Below, piece after piece: positions 37,614 through 48,412 of a stretch of DNA of 64,000 nt. The translations under genes and the position numbers were made by a program. Location of the stretch: assembly GCA_051294375.1 (NCBI GenBank), contig CM119267.1, positions 14,067,694 through 14,131,693 of the forward strand, given 5' to 3'. How positions within the stretch are numbered: position 1 is the stretch's first letter; each line of letters starts with the position of its first letter. The notes beneath the pieces were generated by a model, which saw only the letters and a list, made by a program, of their open reading frames with translations, did not search any database and was not told the DNA's origin. Origin of the DNA: Paraspadella gotoi (lineage: Eukaryota; Chaetognatha).

Positions 37614-38045
37614 TCGGATCTTTTTTTCCCTCTCGGAACTGAGTCATAGTTGGAATATTTTTGTCTTTTATATAGTAGTTGAACAAGAAATAAAATTTTT
37701 GTAATGTAGGTGATAAAAAAGTTTAAACGCGCACGTTAAACCAAACAAAGCATTTCCCTCCTTTGTTTTTTATTTCCTCTCTGTTTTTTTTTTCTAAGTG
37801 AAGTTGATTTCCTTTTTATAAACACTTTCATCGAGTACACGTCAAAAGATTGAAAAGATAAAAAAGTCTCGATGAGTTCTGAGCGAAGGACCTTTTATAA
37901 CTTTTGACTTTTTTATTTCTTATTTTTTTCTCTCTTAATTTTTTAAATATTTCTTCACACTTGTTTTCAGACAGAGGAAGTTTAAACTTGAATCTGGCCA
38001 ATAGGTCATAGTCTCTTCGAAGCGTGAGTCGTTCTATTATTTAAA

Positions 38046-38132
38046 ATGCATTCATTCGTAAATGTCTTCCTATTTTTGGTGATGTTATTACCGTCAGAAG
38101 TCAGAACCATCAATCAGTCTTATGTAGTTTAA
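38046..38132 (+). CDS. 28-residue hydrophobic ORF, signal-peptide-like
   Basis: ATG-started ORF with His-Ser-Phe then VNVFLFLVMLLP and a short polar end, stopping at TAA (38130-38132). A likely 3' splice site (cttgttttcag, ending about 37971) lies about 75 bases upstream, so it could be the start of a coding exon or an upstream ORF of the peptide at 38214. Hydrophobic ORFs this short also occur by chance. Confidence 0.18.
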   Translation: MHSFVNVFLFLVMLLPSEVRTINQSYVV

Positions 38133-38213
38133 CAAAAAAACAAAAATTGACTAAAATACTTTCAAGCACTCACCCAAAATCAGAAAGATTTGCTTGAATT
38201 ACAAAGCAATACG

Positions 38214-38396
38214 ATGACAACCATGACACAAGTTGTGATTCTCTTGGGAATTTTCTCTTCATATTTTGTTGTTTGTGTTGCTCGATCGCTCGATCGATCG
38301 ATCTTAGTTCCCGACATCGACATGTCTCGGTCATTTCGCCCGGTTTGTCAATTTCCTCAGACGCAGACGGAACTTAGGGACCACAACGAGGTATGA
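38214..38396 (+). CDS. Short secreted-peptide ORF
   Basis: Sixty codons from ATG at 38214. Residues 1-25 look like a signal peptide: MTTMTQ, then a hydrophobic core VVILLGIFSSYFVVCVA. About 35 residues follow, including DIDMSRSFRPVCQFPQ with one cysteine. The last codons (GAG then GTATGA) could be the stop or a splice donor at 38391, so this may be a first exon. I do not recognise the peptide family. A second signal-like ORF lies just upstream at 38046-38132. Confidence 0.35.
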   Translation: MTTMTQVVILLGIFSSYFVVCVARSLDRSILVPDIDMSRSFRPVCQFPQTQTELRDHNEV

Positions 38397-39611
38397 TGCG
38401 GTGACAATTTGAAATAGGTTATAAAACCATTATACTACTTAATTGATAGGAAAGCCAGGTTATGAACGAGACTGTAAGAGAGTCATGATTGAAAGTTGTC
38501 AGGGGCAACATCTCAATGGACTTATCAACCTGCCGACCAACATCTTGATTCACGAAATACGGAAGGACGCATCTCTTTAAAGGGAAAAATAAAGAGAAAA
38601 AAATAGGGAACAAAAGAATTGAGGAGAAAAAAGGGAGAGAGAAAAAAATAAAAGAAAAAAAAATATTTGAGGCTAAAAAAAAGGCGAAAAAAGTTGGGGT
38701 GAAAGGAAGGACCACCTACGAGAACCGGTCGTTGTAAAATTGTCTGCATCCTCGTCGTTGCAAAGGCCCCGTTTTCGAGACTGACAGGGTTTTCATTCAT
38801 TTATTTATATTTACATATTAATATATTTACATATTTACATATTGGCTGACCGTGGGAGATTTCTTGTTGTTTCAGACTTCGGATTTCTTTTGAATCTGGA
38901 ATTTTCGGACGAATGACTGGAATGACTGCCATGCCAAATGACTGGAATGACTGCCATGCCAAATAAGAGAGGCCCAGGTTTTTTTTATTTCTGGATCTCG
39001 CTTGGCTTGGTCGCTGTTTTCAAGACCCGCTGAGTTTTAGCGAATCAGCTTCAAAGAGAATATTTCTCACCGTCGTTGTCACTTTTCAAAATTTATTTCG
39101 AGATGAAAACCGTGAATCACTGATTTATTTACTTTATTTACTTTTATTCTAAAAATAAGGACAAATTGAGTCCAAAAACTCATCCTGCGCTGCATTCGCG
39201 ATCATTTATCCGCGAACTTTTCCATTCCTTTTTTTTTTTCCTTCTTTCTCAAGAAGGTGAAATAAATTTACTAACTTTTTTTTTCTCTTTCGAGAAATTT
39301 ACTTTCCGTAAACTTAAGTGAAGCATTCGTTCTTCAAACATGATTTTTGGGAGTGGGGGTTAAAATGCCGAAAGGCGGAGAGTGGAGGTAAAATGAAGAG
39401 AATAAATGGAGACTGTGGTAAGTGTGGAAAATGTGGTATTCGGGATGATCGGAGAATTTAACTGCAACTGTCCATAAGTTATTTTAAATATAATCACTTT
39501 TCTTAAAATAATAAGATTGCTTGCTTCTTTTCTTTTAGTAAATTAGTAATGGAGTTTCAAAAAAAAAAAAAAAGAAATTATGGTGGACTAAAATCCACCA
39601 ACCGTTCGTTC
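38397..39611. other. No supported gene
   Basis: Includes a two-copy tandem of AATGACTGGAATGACTGCCA (about 38914-38960). If the peptide at 38214 is spliced, its next exon would be in or beyond this region. Confidence 0.4.
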
Positions 39612-39775
39612 TCGGTCATTGGTGCAGCAGGCAAGTCTTTCGCCTCCCGTCCCAAAACTCTAGGGTTCTAACCCGGTGGTCGTCCTTGCAGTTAAGAAGG
39701 ACGTTTCGCTTAACTCCCCTGTAACTCGGTGTTACAGCCTGATCCGAAGTCTCTTCGAAATTCAAAAAACAGTAA
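39612..39775 (+). repeat. tRNA-derived SINE
   Basis: A-box-like CATTGGTGCAGCAGGCAAG (from about 39616) and B-box GGTTCTAACCC (39664-39674) have tRNA-like spacing, followed by a body of about 100 bases ending near an A-rich stretch. No intact acceptor stem is seen. Confidence 0.5.
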
Positions 39776-39917
39776 GTGTTCTCATATTTCACGGCGCGTC
39801 TTTGATCTGTCAATGTCCATGTCAAATGTCAAATGTGTCTCGCTTTCCTTCTTTTTTCCTCTCGACCACCACTAGTGAAAATATTCTTTGAAGAGCAAAA
39901 TCTTCGCTGAATAATAA

Positions 39918-39919
39918 TA

Positions 39920-39985
<66 letters not shown>
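39918..39985 (+). repeat. (TTA)n microsatellite
   Basis: About 22 ATT/TTA units with one AAT interruption near 39952. Confidence 0.95.
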
Positions 39986-40094
39986 TTGGTTTGTGATTAA
40001 GATATTCCGACAACACACCCGACTGAAGTACGTGTCAAGGTGTACACTATTAAGAACCGGATCCTTCTTCAACAGCCAGACGAAAATGCTAAAC

Positions 40095-40098
<4 letters not shown>

Positions 40099-40174
<76 letters not shown>

Positions 40175-40216
40175 AATCTATCTATCTTCTCTTCCTCACT
40201 CTCTCTCTCTCTCTCG
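40099..40216 (+). repeat. (CT)n microsatellite with TATC variants
   Basis: Compound tract: (CT)n, TTCT, (CT)n, ATCT, then (CT)n. It is followed at 40275-40303 by (GTC)n. Confidence 0.9.
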
Positions 40217-40435
40217 GCTAGCTGTATATGCTGTTCGTTTCCCCCTTCTTTGACTTTTTTATTTTCTTTTTTCCGTCGTCGTCGTCGTCGTTGTCGTCGT
40301 CGTTCATCGTTCGTCCGGTCGTGAATCGTCATCGTCAGCGAGATTTGTCTGGCGTGGGTGCGGACTTTGCGCCGCCGCCTCCGTCGCCTCAGTCAGACAT
40401 TTAACCGCTGCAAACGCAGACGCGACGCCGCCGCA

Positions 40436-40466
40436 ATGCTGTCGCGCCGCTGCGGGAACGCTGCAG
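40436..40466 (+). CDS. Candidate first coding exon with CpG-rich 5' region
   Basis: ATG at 40436 begins MLSRRCGNAA, followed by a donor (GTGAGC) at 40467. The preceding 90 bases (40350-40435) are rich in CpG and GCCGCC, unlike the AT-rich surroundings, as expected for a promoter and 5' UTR. Basic residues near the start could suit a targeting peptide, but ten residues are too few to say. No second exon was identified. Confidence 0.28.
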
Positions 40467-40885
40467 GTGAGCTGAGCTGCTTGCTGCAGAGAAAAGCAAG
40501 GTTTACTTTCTTGCTTCTCAAACGAATTTTGTTTGATAAATAATAGGGAATATTTTGAAAGTGACAAGGGATTATTATTTACTTTTTTACTATTATTATC
40601 CACTTCACCCACGTCCTGAGTTGTTATCATTTTCTTGCTTGAAAACGATTTCATTTTACGTTTTCCTATTTTATTAACTTGACATTTTTTGATATTTTAT
40701 GTTTTTCGTTTACCAGTTTGCCCTGTTATCCGTCGTATACTTTGAAACAAAATAACTTGGTTTTAAAAATAGCAAAAATAAAAAAACCAAAATGATTTAC
40801 GACTTGTCGCTTAGGAAATGTCATGAATTATGCTCTGTGATAATCCGAGCGATCCGACCACTTTTTCTGCGGACCAAACATCCTG

Positions 40886-40939
<54 letters not shown>

Positions 40940-42299
40940 CTTCCTCTCTCTCCCATCTATCCGGTCCCGTCACATATCAGTTACCATCTTGTCAGAATTT
41001 AAAACCGGTTAATGATTTAGATTTTATGTCGCTTAAATTAGTGGTATGACTATAAGTCACTTAAAACATATTCTGTTTTTTTCATTTTTTTCTGTTTTGT
41101 TCCTCATCTTGTTTGTTCTCACTCGAGGAAAAAAGCGTGAGTGGTTATAAAGTGTAAAATTTGAGGAATATCTATTTTTAGTTAAAACCTTGAAACTAAC
41201 GGACTGCAACAAAACTTTAAAACATTGAAAAATTCTTTCTAAAAACTTGACAAGTAAGATTGGAACCTGCTCGCTTTCTAAACGTTTTGAAAAAGTCGCG
41301 GCGCTTCTGTCAAAAAACAATGAAACAAAGAAACTCTTTTGAGATTAAAGAGAACGATTCAAATCCATATTCTCGAAAAGGCGAATGAAATGTGTTCGGT
41401 CATCGTCGTCGTCGTCGTCATCGTCGTCGTCGTCATTGATCTGGTCGGTATCGTCTTCTTCGACGCCATCACCACAAAAAAACAATTTGATTCCATCCGA
41501 CGAAAGAAAAGAAAAGGTCATTTAAATATCGGTTCGACCGAGGGCGAGTCCCCTGGAAGGGAGATCTTGACCAGTTCATCCCTCGCAAGGTTATTTCGTT
41601 CCGACTATTGAAATTGAAATTGAAATTGGACAAGCTGACCTTCTTCAAAAACTTATTTGACAATAATCTGACGAAATTACTTTTTTTTCAAAAATACTTC
41701 GCGACGCTTGCGTAAGCTTCTGCGTTACGCGAGTCCCGAGTAGATCCAGAAATTTTTTCCCAAGGGCTCCCGTCGGGATTCTCAGTCGAAGAACCATAAC
41801 AAACAAAAGGGACGACGTCACTGAAGACGACGACGAAGACGACGACGAAGACGACGACGAAGACGACGACGAAGACGACGACGAAGACGACGACGAAGAC
41901 GACGACTTTTTTTCCTAACAATATTATTTTCTTTAAAAATAAATCATGAAATTCTCATTACCTTCACTTCTTTCTCTCCACCCACTTTCCACTCCCTATT
42001 CTTTCATCCTTGGCTTGGAAGCCTTTTTTCTTGTTCAATATTTTTCGCTATCCACTGGTTAAATACTCCTTATCCGTTATACTAATTGTAATTTTGTGTC
42101 GTCTTATAAAACCATTTTCTAAATATTTACCTTTTAATCCCGTTCCTCATCGTCATTCACTCCATCATCATAATCATTTTCTACCGCGGACGCCATTCCT
42201 CTCCTCACCTCACCCTCATTATTGACGGCTCTACCTGCGAGGCTCTTCGGCGGCGACATCACACGGAGATAAGAGGGAACGGAGTGGGGAGAAGGAGGG
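40467..42299. other. No supported gene; microsatellites
   Basis: (CT)n at 40889-40952, (GTC)n at 41403-41435 and the 12 bp repeat at 41825. A hydrophobic frame at 41339-41611 arises from (GTC)n. Confidence 0.45.
41825..41907 (+). repeat. 12 bp repeat GAAGACGACGAC
   Basis: Nearly seven perfect units. Read on the minus strand it gives Val/Phe-rich frames and on the plus strand Asp/Glu-rich frames, both artefacts of the repeat. Confidence 0.9.
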
Positions 42300-42518
42300 A
42301 GGGGAAGAGAGAGCGAGGGGGAGAAGGAGGGGAAGAGGAGGCGGAGGGGGGAAGGAGGGGAAGAGGAGGGAGGGGGAGAAGAGGCGTGAGAGAAGAAGTG
42401 AGGAAAACGAGAAGAGAGAACCGATGAGTCAGCGAATCCAGTGAGACCTAAAAAGTTTCGTAAGGTGAGTAGCGACGATGAAAAAAAGACTCTAGTGTCC
42501 GCTTGGGAAACTTGAGAA
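42300..42518 (+). repeat. Dispersed repeat, copy 1 (abuts a gap)
   Basis: Purine-rich GGA/GAA sequence followed by GAACCGATGAGTCAGCGAAT and a further 90 bases that match 50715-50916 almost base for base. The copy runs up to the N gap at 42519. Confidence 0.85.
42410..42464 (+). CDS. Candidate exon end in the 5' copy of a dispersed repeat
   Basis: The open frame gives RTDESANPVRPKKFRK and ends in the strong donor GTGAGT at 42465. The same bases recur at 50810-50863. This copy is followed within 54 bases by a 25-N gap. The lysine- and arginine-rich upstream reading is simple purine repeat and need not be coding. Confidence 0.25.
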
Positions 42519-42543
42519 NNNNNNNNNNNNNNNNNNNNNNNNN
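42519..42543. other. Assembly gap (25 N) at the start of the GC-rich block
   Basis: Separates the dispersed repeat copy 1 from the retroelement block. Confidence 1.
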
Positions 42544-43362
42544 TGTGATGGCCCCCGGGCCCATGATAAACCATCCGCCCTAGAACCAGAATAGGAGGAG
42601 GAAAGGGCCTATCGGCAGGCGGTACCCAGACCAGATTAGCGCCCAGCAACCAATAATGGAGGCCCTCTGCAATGCTCCCGCCGACACCGTCAATGGTCCG
42701 GCCCAAAACCTCCATGCAAGGCCAGCCGACCGAGAAGTAGGAGACCACCGCTGGAGCACCACGAAGGTAGAGGCGCGCTCCACCTCGAGGTGCCCGGTCC
42801 CGGGCCGTTTTCGAGAGAAAACAACACCCCACGCAGAATGAACGAGAGAAGCGGACCTCACATTCAGCGGAGAGAGCCCACCAAACTCCCTGACGCGGAT
42901 ACAACCGTTCACGGGGTTGGAGAACAACGAGGAATCAGAAGGAGCCAGGGCATTGACACGGATCCAGGAGGCTACGAACCCACCGTCCGAGAGGGGAATA
43001 ATAACCGATTCAACATCCGGAACATCTCCGAGATAGGGAGATTGGCATCTCGAGGGACTTTATCAAACAACGTCAACGCGACTCCTCATATGCCAATGAG
43101 CGGAGATATAGGACGGCAGAAACGGATTGTCGATGAGGGACGCCAAGGGGATATACAAACCGGAGCAGCTCTGACCTTATCTGAAGCAGGTGAGAGAAAT
43201 TCACTCACACCCACACCATCGCATTCCCTCCTCCGGAACGTAGACGGATCTTAGAAATAACCAAAAGACGGAATCCTCTGGCGTTATCGCTTCACGCCAG
43301 CCGGGAGTACGAGATAATCATCCCACACTCTCGAGATAGTAAAGATCGAAACTGTCCAGGAG

Positions 43363-43723
43363 GATTACAGATTCAGCTACCTGGCGCGGCAAATTCATAG
43401 CGGCCCGTGGTACAGCTGCGGGAGGTGTGAGAGGTGTTATCTCTGCTCGGAATGGACCGTTGCAGGCGCGCCACGGACGAAATGCCAATTTAATGAACCG
43501 AGTCGGAGACCAACAGAGCTCGGAATCCCATGGGAATCGCTAAGCATCGACGTTATGCCACTTACCCCCCCAGTGGGGGCTAACAAACCACGTCCTAGTG
43601 GCATCGGACAATGCATCAGCCCTACACATGGGCGATTCACTAAGACGAGCCGATGCACAAACACCCGTAATCCAAGCCCTCGGATGCAAAACATATTCCT
43701 ACTGCAACCGGAAACTACCCTAG
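43363..43723 (+). pseudogene. Decayed retroelement integrase core
   Basis: One frame gives cysteine pairs (CGRCERCYLC) followed by IPWESLSIDVMPLTP, matching the W-x2-L-x-ID(V/F) start of a Ty3/gypsy integrase core with its first catalytic Asp. A shift near 43588 is needed to reach VLVASDNASAL and RRADAQTPVIQALG, the usual next block, and that frame stops at 43721-43723. The remaining DDE residues were not located. The copy is broken and not functional as it stands. Confidence 0.5.
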
Positions 43724-45420
43724 AGTAAATTTCGAACCGGCCGCCCACGTCGAATAAACGGCGAAGAAAGATGAGAAGTATATTGAACGTGGCCTTAGAC
43801 TATGAGGGCGGAAGAAGATCCTAGTCTCCAAAGAAGAAAGGTAACCGAAGCCGAAAGAAGAAAACCAATAGGCAGGAATTAAGACAGGCAACTAAGAAGA
43901 CCCTAAACGATGACCCAAATAAGTGGATCACCGCTCTGCATAATTAATGCTCACCCCTGGGAATGCCCGAACGCCTACAGGATGGAAAACAAACATGTCC
44001 ACCACGGAACTCCAAATTCGGAAAATAGGCCGAACTGATAGAGGCGCCCGATGAAGAATCGTACGAATGCCTACAGAACTTACGGCCACAAAGGCGAGCA
44101 GATAAACGCAACCAAAGAAGCACAGAACAAATTGGTAGAGCAGAGTTCATCAAGGACATAGGACCTCCCAAAAAAGAGGTAACCGCCTTCAGAAAGTCCC
44201 AAAGAAGATCAAACACGGGGGAGACGAAGTTTACGCAAGACGTGACTTATTGAAAACAGGCGCCGCACCTACACAAATAAGGTGAAAACAATTACACAGC
44301 GCCAGCACAAAGTGATCGAGAGCCAGGGGAAACCATATATGTAATAAATATCACGGAAAAGCGCTCACTCTACCCACAGACCCGCTTAAGCCTAAAAGGC
44401 GGCGACCGATTTACGCACTCAGAGAAGGATAAGCTATGTTTCACAAACACTACCACATGATTAAGAGGAAAGCAAACCAAACTCATAAATCAACAGCGCG
44501 GTCTCGAGTGTTAAGACTTCACGAGTGGAAGAGAAAGTATAAGAGAAAAGACAAATTAGATATAGGCCAGAACAACAGAGAAAGACCCAGTCTCCTCAAC
44601 CCGACCACCGGGGAAAAAGCCGGCCGATCGCTTCGCGATCGCATGGAGAGGGAGGCAGACCAGACGCTCCCGAAAACAAACGACAAGAGAGACGACGAGC
44701 CTACGAGCGCCTGAAAGAATCAGAAAGGGGAAGAAGGAGACTCCACATCGTCGAAGTTACCTCGAAGAAAAAAGGCAACAGAGTAAAACGCAAATTAAAT
44801 AAAGAAAAAATCATTAAGAATAAACAAAACACAAAAAAGAGAAAACGATCTTTGTTTCTCCGAAGGAAGGAGACCCGGAGCGAACCCAGTAAGTGCAAGA
44901 TAAACCGATAAAGAAACAAAGAACATCGTGAGAGCATTCAGTAATTATATGAACAGTAAGGCTCAGAGCCTAAGATCCAACATATAATGTCAAATATTAA
45001 AACCAACAGAATGCCAGAATCAAACCGATTATGATGGCTTCCATTAGTCGCAGGCAGTCACGCAACCAATGCTCCAGTCGGAGAGGAACGGGCACGCGCA
45101 TTCTAAAAACAAAAGAGATCGTAGTTTTCGATTGGCAATACGACATCCCGAGCACGACAGCAATCTGCGCTAGTATGAAACCAAGTTTCCGAAAAGGGCG
45201 CAGCCGAAGTGGAAAGAGGAGCTCCCGCACCGCCCATGCGTATGTTTCCCCCGGACGACATGGAACATCGACGGATAACGGGTGTGACTTAATCCGATAG
45301 CCGACCGAGCGCCTCTGCGGCCGTGAGTATTCAATATCCCAAATCGACGCAATGATCAAATTTTCACGCCTGGAGCGGCAGAATGCACTGACTTGCACGC
45401 CGGGATAAAAGATCACAAAC
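43724..45420. other. GC-rich block, region after the integrase remnant
   Basis: Open frames with stops continue. A plus-strand frame at 44436-44714 (KAGRSLRDRMER and similar, charged) and frames on both strands at 44997-45422 are of moderate length but match nothing I recognise. Probably decayed 3' retroelement sequence. Confidence 0.3.
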
Positions 45421-47140
45421 AAGATTCTCGATTTTGATTAGCGATACAGCCGGCGTCCTGCAGCCCATCCAAATGAAAGGGAAAGAAGGGCACCCAACCT
45501 GATCTCAACCAGGTGGGGACGACAGACGCCGGACGGCTCCTGCACAGGCGAAATCATTGAATTTCACGGAGCCGCCTTATACACATCCGAAAACGCCAAG
45601 TTAGCGTCGAACCTTACGTTGTACAAAAAGGAAGGTGAGAGTAGCTGACCGCGTGAACTTCAAAAGATAGGATCGTGCGACGTCGGCCCGCCAAATGCAG
45701 GCTACCGCTGGAGGCGTCATCGTGTGGGATGACGCGCCCCGCTGCGAGCAGTAGTCGCTACACCGGCGGAATTGTACCGCGCACAAATGGGATAGTGCGA
45801 GCCGGTGTCGGAGGCTGACATTCCGGAGGTGTGAATCCAATCGGATGCCCACGATGCCAACCGGAAGCCCGGACACCCCGGGGTGCCGGGGAAGAACTAC
45901 TCCGAAGAGCAATCGCTTCCGGAGGATGCTGGACGAAGACTGTCCCCGGAAGCCAAGATACCCTGTGACGCAGCGGAAGACTGGAGCGGTGTATGTCGAT
46001 GTGCGGCGGGAACCCAGCGAGCCCGCGTTCCACCCCTCTCGCCTGCACCGGGAGAAAGACAAGGGATGTCGAGCTGTGGAAATCACGTGGACGAACCGTC
46101 ACTCGCCCCACTTCTTACTACGGAAGGGAGGATTCAAGGGAGTCCAAACGAACGCATCGGTAATGGAAGCCCTCCAAATGACAGCGTCGAAGTTAGCGCA
46201 AAAGCCAACCCAAGGGAAAATATCGACTCAACTCACGAGGCATGGCGGCGAATGAGCTTGCGTAACTCCGGGCGCTGGCCGAAGCTAGACGGGGCTTTAG
46301 AGGCTCACCAGCTCGCCGGCGGCCGACCACGTTCATCCGACCCCGCGGCGAGATTCCCGGCCGGTCCTAACACCGAGGCGAGCTGGTTGGTGACTGCCAA
46401 AAATGTCGACAAACAGCTCGCCGGCTCCTTGAGGGAGACCCGAAAAGGGCTTCCAAAGACATGCCCATCTCCTTTCGGAGGGTGTGAGGCTTATCGTCAA
46501 CGCCATCTATCATCAACCGTGGAAGGGACTCCTCGTTTGGAAAACGCGCTTTTGCTCTCCTCCTCTAGTTACCAATTGGGCGACAGTTTGTCGGACACGG
46601 GCGCCCGTTCGACAAATACCAACCTGAGAGCAACGCTTCCGGACGCCAACACCAACGTCAACGAGTGAAGATCTCCTTTCTACGAAGAGGTGGGACGATT
46701 TATGGATCGACACGCGAAGTTCAGTCAGGGGCATAAACCGCAGCGCTTCAACGAACGGCCTTGGGGAGGAAATCAACCCGCCGGATCGCCGTCCTCCTTC
46801 ATACCGGCGAATTCTTCGGCGAAAATCATCCCTAGTGGAGATATGGAACTGGCTCGTAAAAACATGGCGCCGCTCATGGGACTTGTACAATCGGAGGAGT
46901 GATCGGGCTGTCATGCGTCTGTTGCGGCGCTGTCACCCAACCCCCAGTGCGCTAACTGGCTGCAATCCGCCGCCCAAGCCGGAGGCGGTCGGGCCAGAAC
47001 GTTGAACGCCGCCATCGCCGCGCCAGCGGGACGACGATGAGACTCCAGTGCCCAGTCTAATGACCTGTCCCCTCGTCTGGGGTCGGCGGGGGGGCGGCGT
47101 CAGCGGATATGGGAATCCGCCTCCACCCTATTTCGATCGA
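45421..47140. other. GC-rich block, possible gag-like remnants
   Basis: Overlapping plus-strand frames (45845-46255, 45883-46668) and a frame at 46678-47008 are rich in Arg, Pro and Ser. One reading contains a GCPRC motif but no complete CCHC knuckle. Frame assignment is unsafe; no protease or reverse transcriptase motif was found. Confidence 0.3.
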
Positions 47141-47158
47141 TGTGAACTCTCTCTCTCA

Positions 47159-47735
47159 CTCCTCCCCCCTCCCCCCTGTTTATTCTGATCGTGGTTTTTT
47201 AAGCTCTTATGCGAATCAGAGGCGGAGAAGTGGGACTAGTCATAGGGGAATTGTTTCATGGGCCGAGGGAGTGGACGAAAGGACTTTAGTTTTCAATAAA
47301 GCGAAGCTGCCTTCGGCCCCGAATGGTTGATATTCAATTCTAACTCAATTATTTTATTCCCACATTGCCTTATCGATTGGTAAATAAGTAAATAAAACAT
47401 TTTGTTCGTATCTAATTTCATCGTGATAAATTTAAACGTCATCGAAAATAGCGAAACGGCAAAGATATTATGAAAAGGTTTGGAATCGAGTTCGGAATTT
47501 GGTTCTAATAATATGTATGTCGAAATTATTTTATACCTCAACCAGATTTGCATATTGTCGTAGTTTGATTAAGTGTTGTAGTGTAGTTTAATAATTAAAA
47601 AAAAATTATATTTCGATGGTCGAAGTGGACTTCGGCCAGATCACAATCGTCTCACCTGGTCCGGAATCCTTTGCCTCAATATAAAGTAAATTTAAGCCCA
47701 AGAAATATTGTACAATAAATTAAAAGAGAATATAC
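47159..47735. other. 3' side of the LDLa gene or intergenic
   Basis: A minus-strand donor CAG-GTGAGA near 47656 could mark a further small exon. Otherwise no coding motif. Confidence 0.3.
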
Positions 47736-47903
47736 CGTCGGGTAAAACAGCAAAAGGTTGACCCGTCCTTGGAGCCCCCGATCTCCCCGGCCGACATTCT
47801 TCGCACTTGTTCTTTCGTCCGGTCTCCCAACTTGCAGTCCTTTCGTCCGTCGCAAAGACTCGAAGGGGGGAGATGCAGGGAGCAGCGGAAGGACCCCAAT
47901 AGG
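47736..47903 (-). CDS. Second LDLa-like exon, frame-disrupted
   Basis: Downstream of the 48291-48412 exon on the same strand, with acceptor attttgcag before 47903 and donor GTATAT from 47735. Three LDLa fragments occur in the right order but in changing frames: PCISPLR, then LCDGRKDCKLGDR, then NKCEECRPG. The first shift falls at a run of six C, and an extra C would join the first two pieces. The CEEC end parallels ECTEC in the other exon, suggesting two modules of one extracellular protein. It could be a decayed pseudogene, or a real exon with indel errors. The order and spacing of cysteines are the main evidence. Confidence 0.35.
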
Positions 47904-48290
47904 CTGCAAAATGATTTTATATAGGTACAAAATACAAAAAAGGATGAACTTGATGCCTATCAAATTACAAAGAAGAGAGAGTGGCAGAAAAACGATAATA
48001 AACCGGGACCTTTAAATGACGCAAATTCCATTGAGAGATGAAGAGGTATCCTAAAACCGTCTAAGAGTAAAGAGCCAACATGATAGAGAGAAAAAGAGAG
48101 GAAAACGTTAAAAATCAGAATTAAAACGGATACCGTTAGTCTCAGTAAGAGAGACGAGCAAAACATGGAGAAAAAGAAAAGAAATGAATGTCAATGTAAC
48201 TGTCGGCATTCATAACAGCCAAATACTAAATGGATTCAAATATTATTCTTTAAATTTCAATAGTAACAATTCAACGCAAATCTTACTTAC

Positions 48291-48412
48291 AATCGCTCCT
48301 GCAAAGGTGACATCGTTTCTTGCATTCCGTGCATTCGTTTTCGTCCTTTTTGTTGTACAGTGGTTGATTCCGTCGCAAACCTTGCGGACAGGGAAATAGC
48401 GATAGATTATAC
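48291..48412 (-). CDS. Exon with an LDL-receptor class A module (partial gene)
   Basis: The minus strand has a good acceptor (ccttcctag before 48412) and a strong donor (GTAAGT from 48290). The open part reads YRYFPVRKVCDGINHC, the centre of an LDLa domain (usual pattern: VCDG..DC..). The expected continuation, KKDENEC followed by TECKKRCHLC, sits one frame away. Adding one A to the five-A run just after CDGINHC would restore the C-x8-C spacing of the family, so a base is probably missing. The third LDLa cysteine appears replaced by Tyr. LDLa modules are extracellular, calcium-binding and disulfide-bonded, found in receptors, proteoglycans and secreted proteins. Flanking exons are mostly unidentified; the next LDLa-like exon is at 47736-47903. 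Confidence 0.5.

Larger units (their letters stand above)
36688..38045. other. Purine-rich region with weak exon candidates
   Basis: 36960-37316 is strongly A/G-biased on the plus strand. A short frame at 36953-36980 (MKENYARTL) ends in GTAAGT. Only the 37293 exon candidate is listed separately. Confidence 0.35.
42544..47140. mobile_element. GC-rich block of retrotransposon remnants
   Basis: About 4.6 kb with clearly higher GC content than both sides, starting right after a 25-N gap and ending where CT-rich AT-biased DNA resumes. Many mid-length open frames with stops and shifts are present on both strands. A Ty3/gypsy-like integrase core can be read at 43363-43723. From 45.4 to 46.9 kb there are arginine- and proline-rich frames that could be gag-like, but nothing conclusive. 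LTRs were not found, so limits and orientation are uncertain. Foreign or contaminant sequence is a weaker alternative. Confidence 0.55.

Noticed and set aside
41339-41611. Transmembrane-like small protein
   Set aside because: The hydrophobic run is (GTC)n read as Val/Ile; no other support.
42134-42904. 256-codon minus-strand frame
   Set aside because: It crosses an N gap and joins purine-rich repeat to the GC-rich block, so the apparent length is artificial.
45031-45422. Overlapping 89- and 141-codon frames on opposite strands
   Set aside because: Tested by eye for reverse transcriptase and RNase H motifs; none found. Kept only as part of the GC-rich block.
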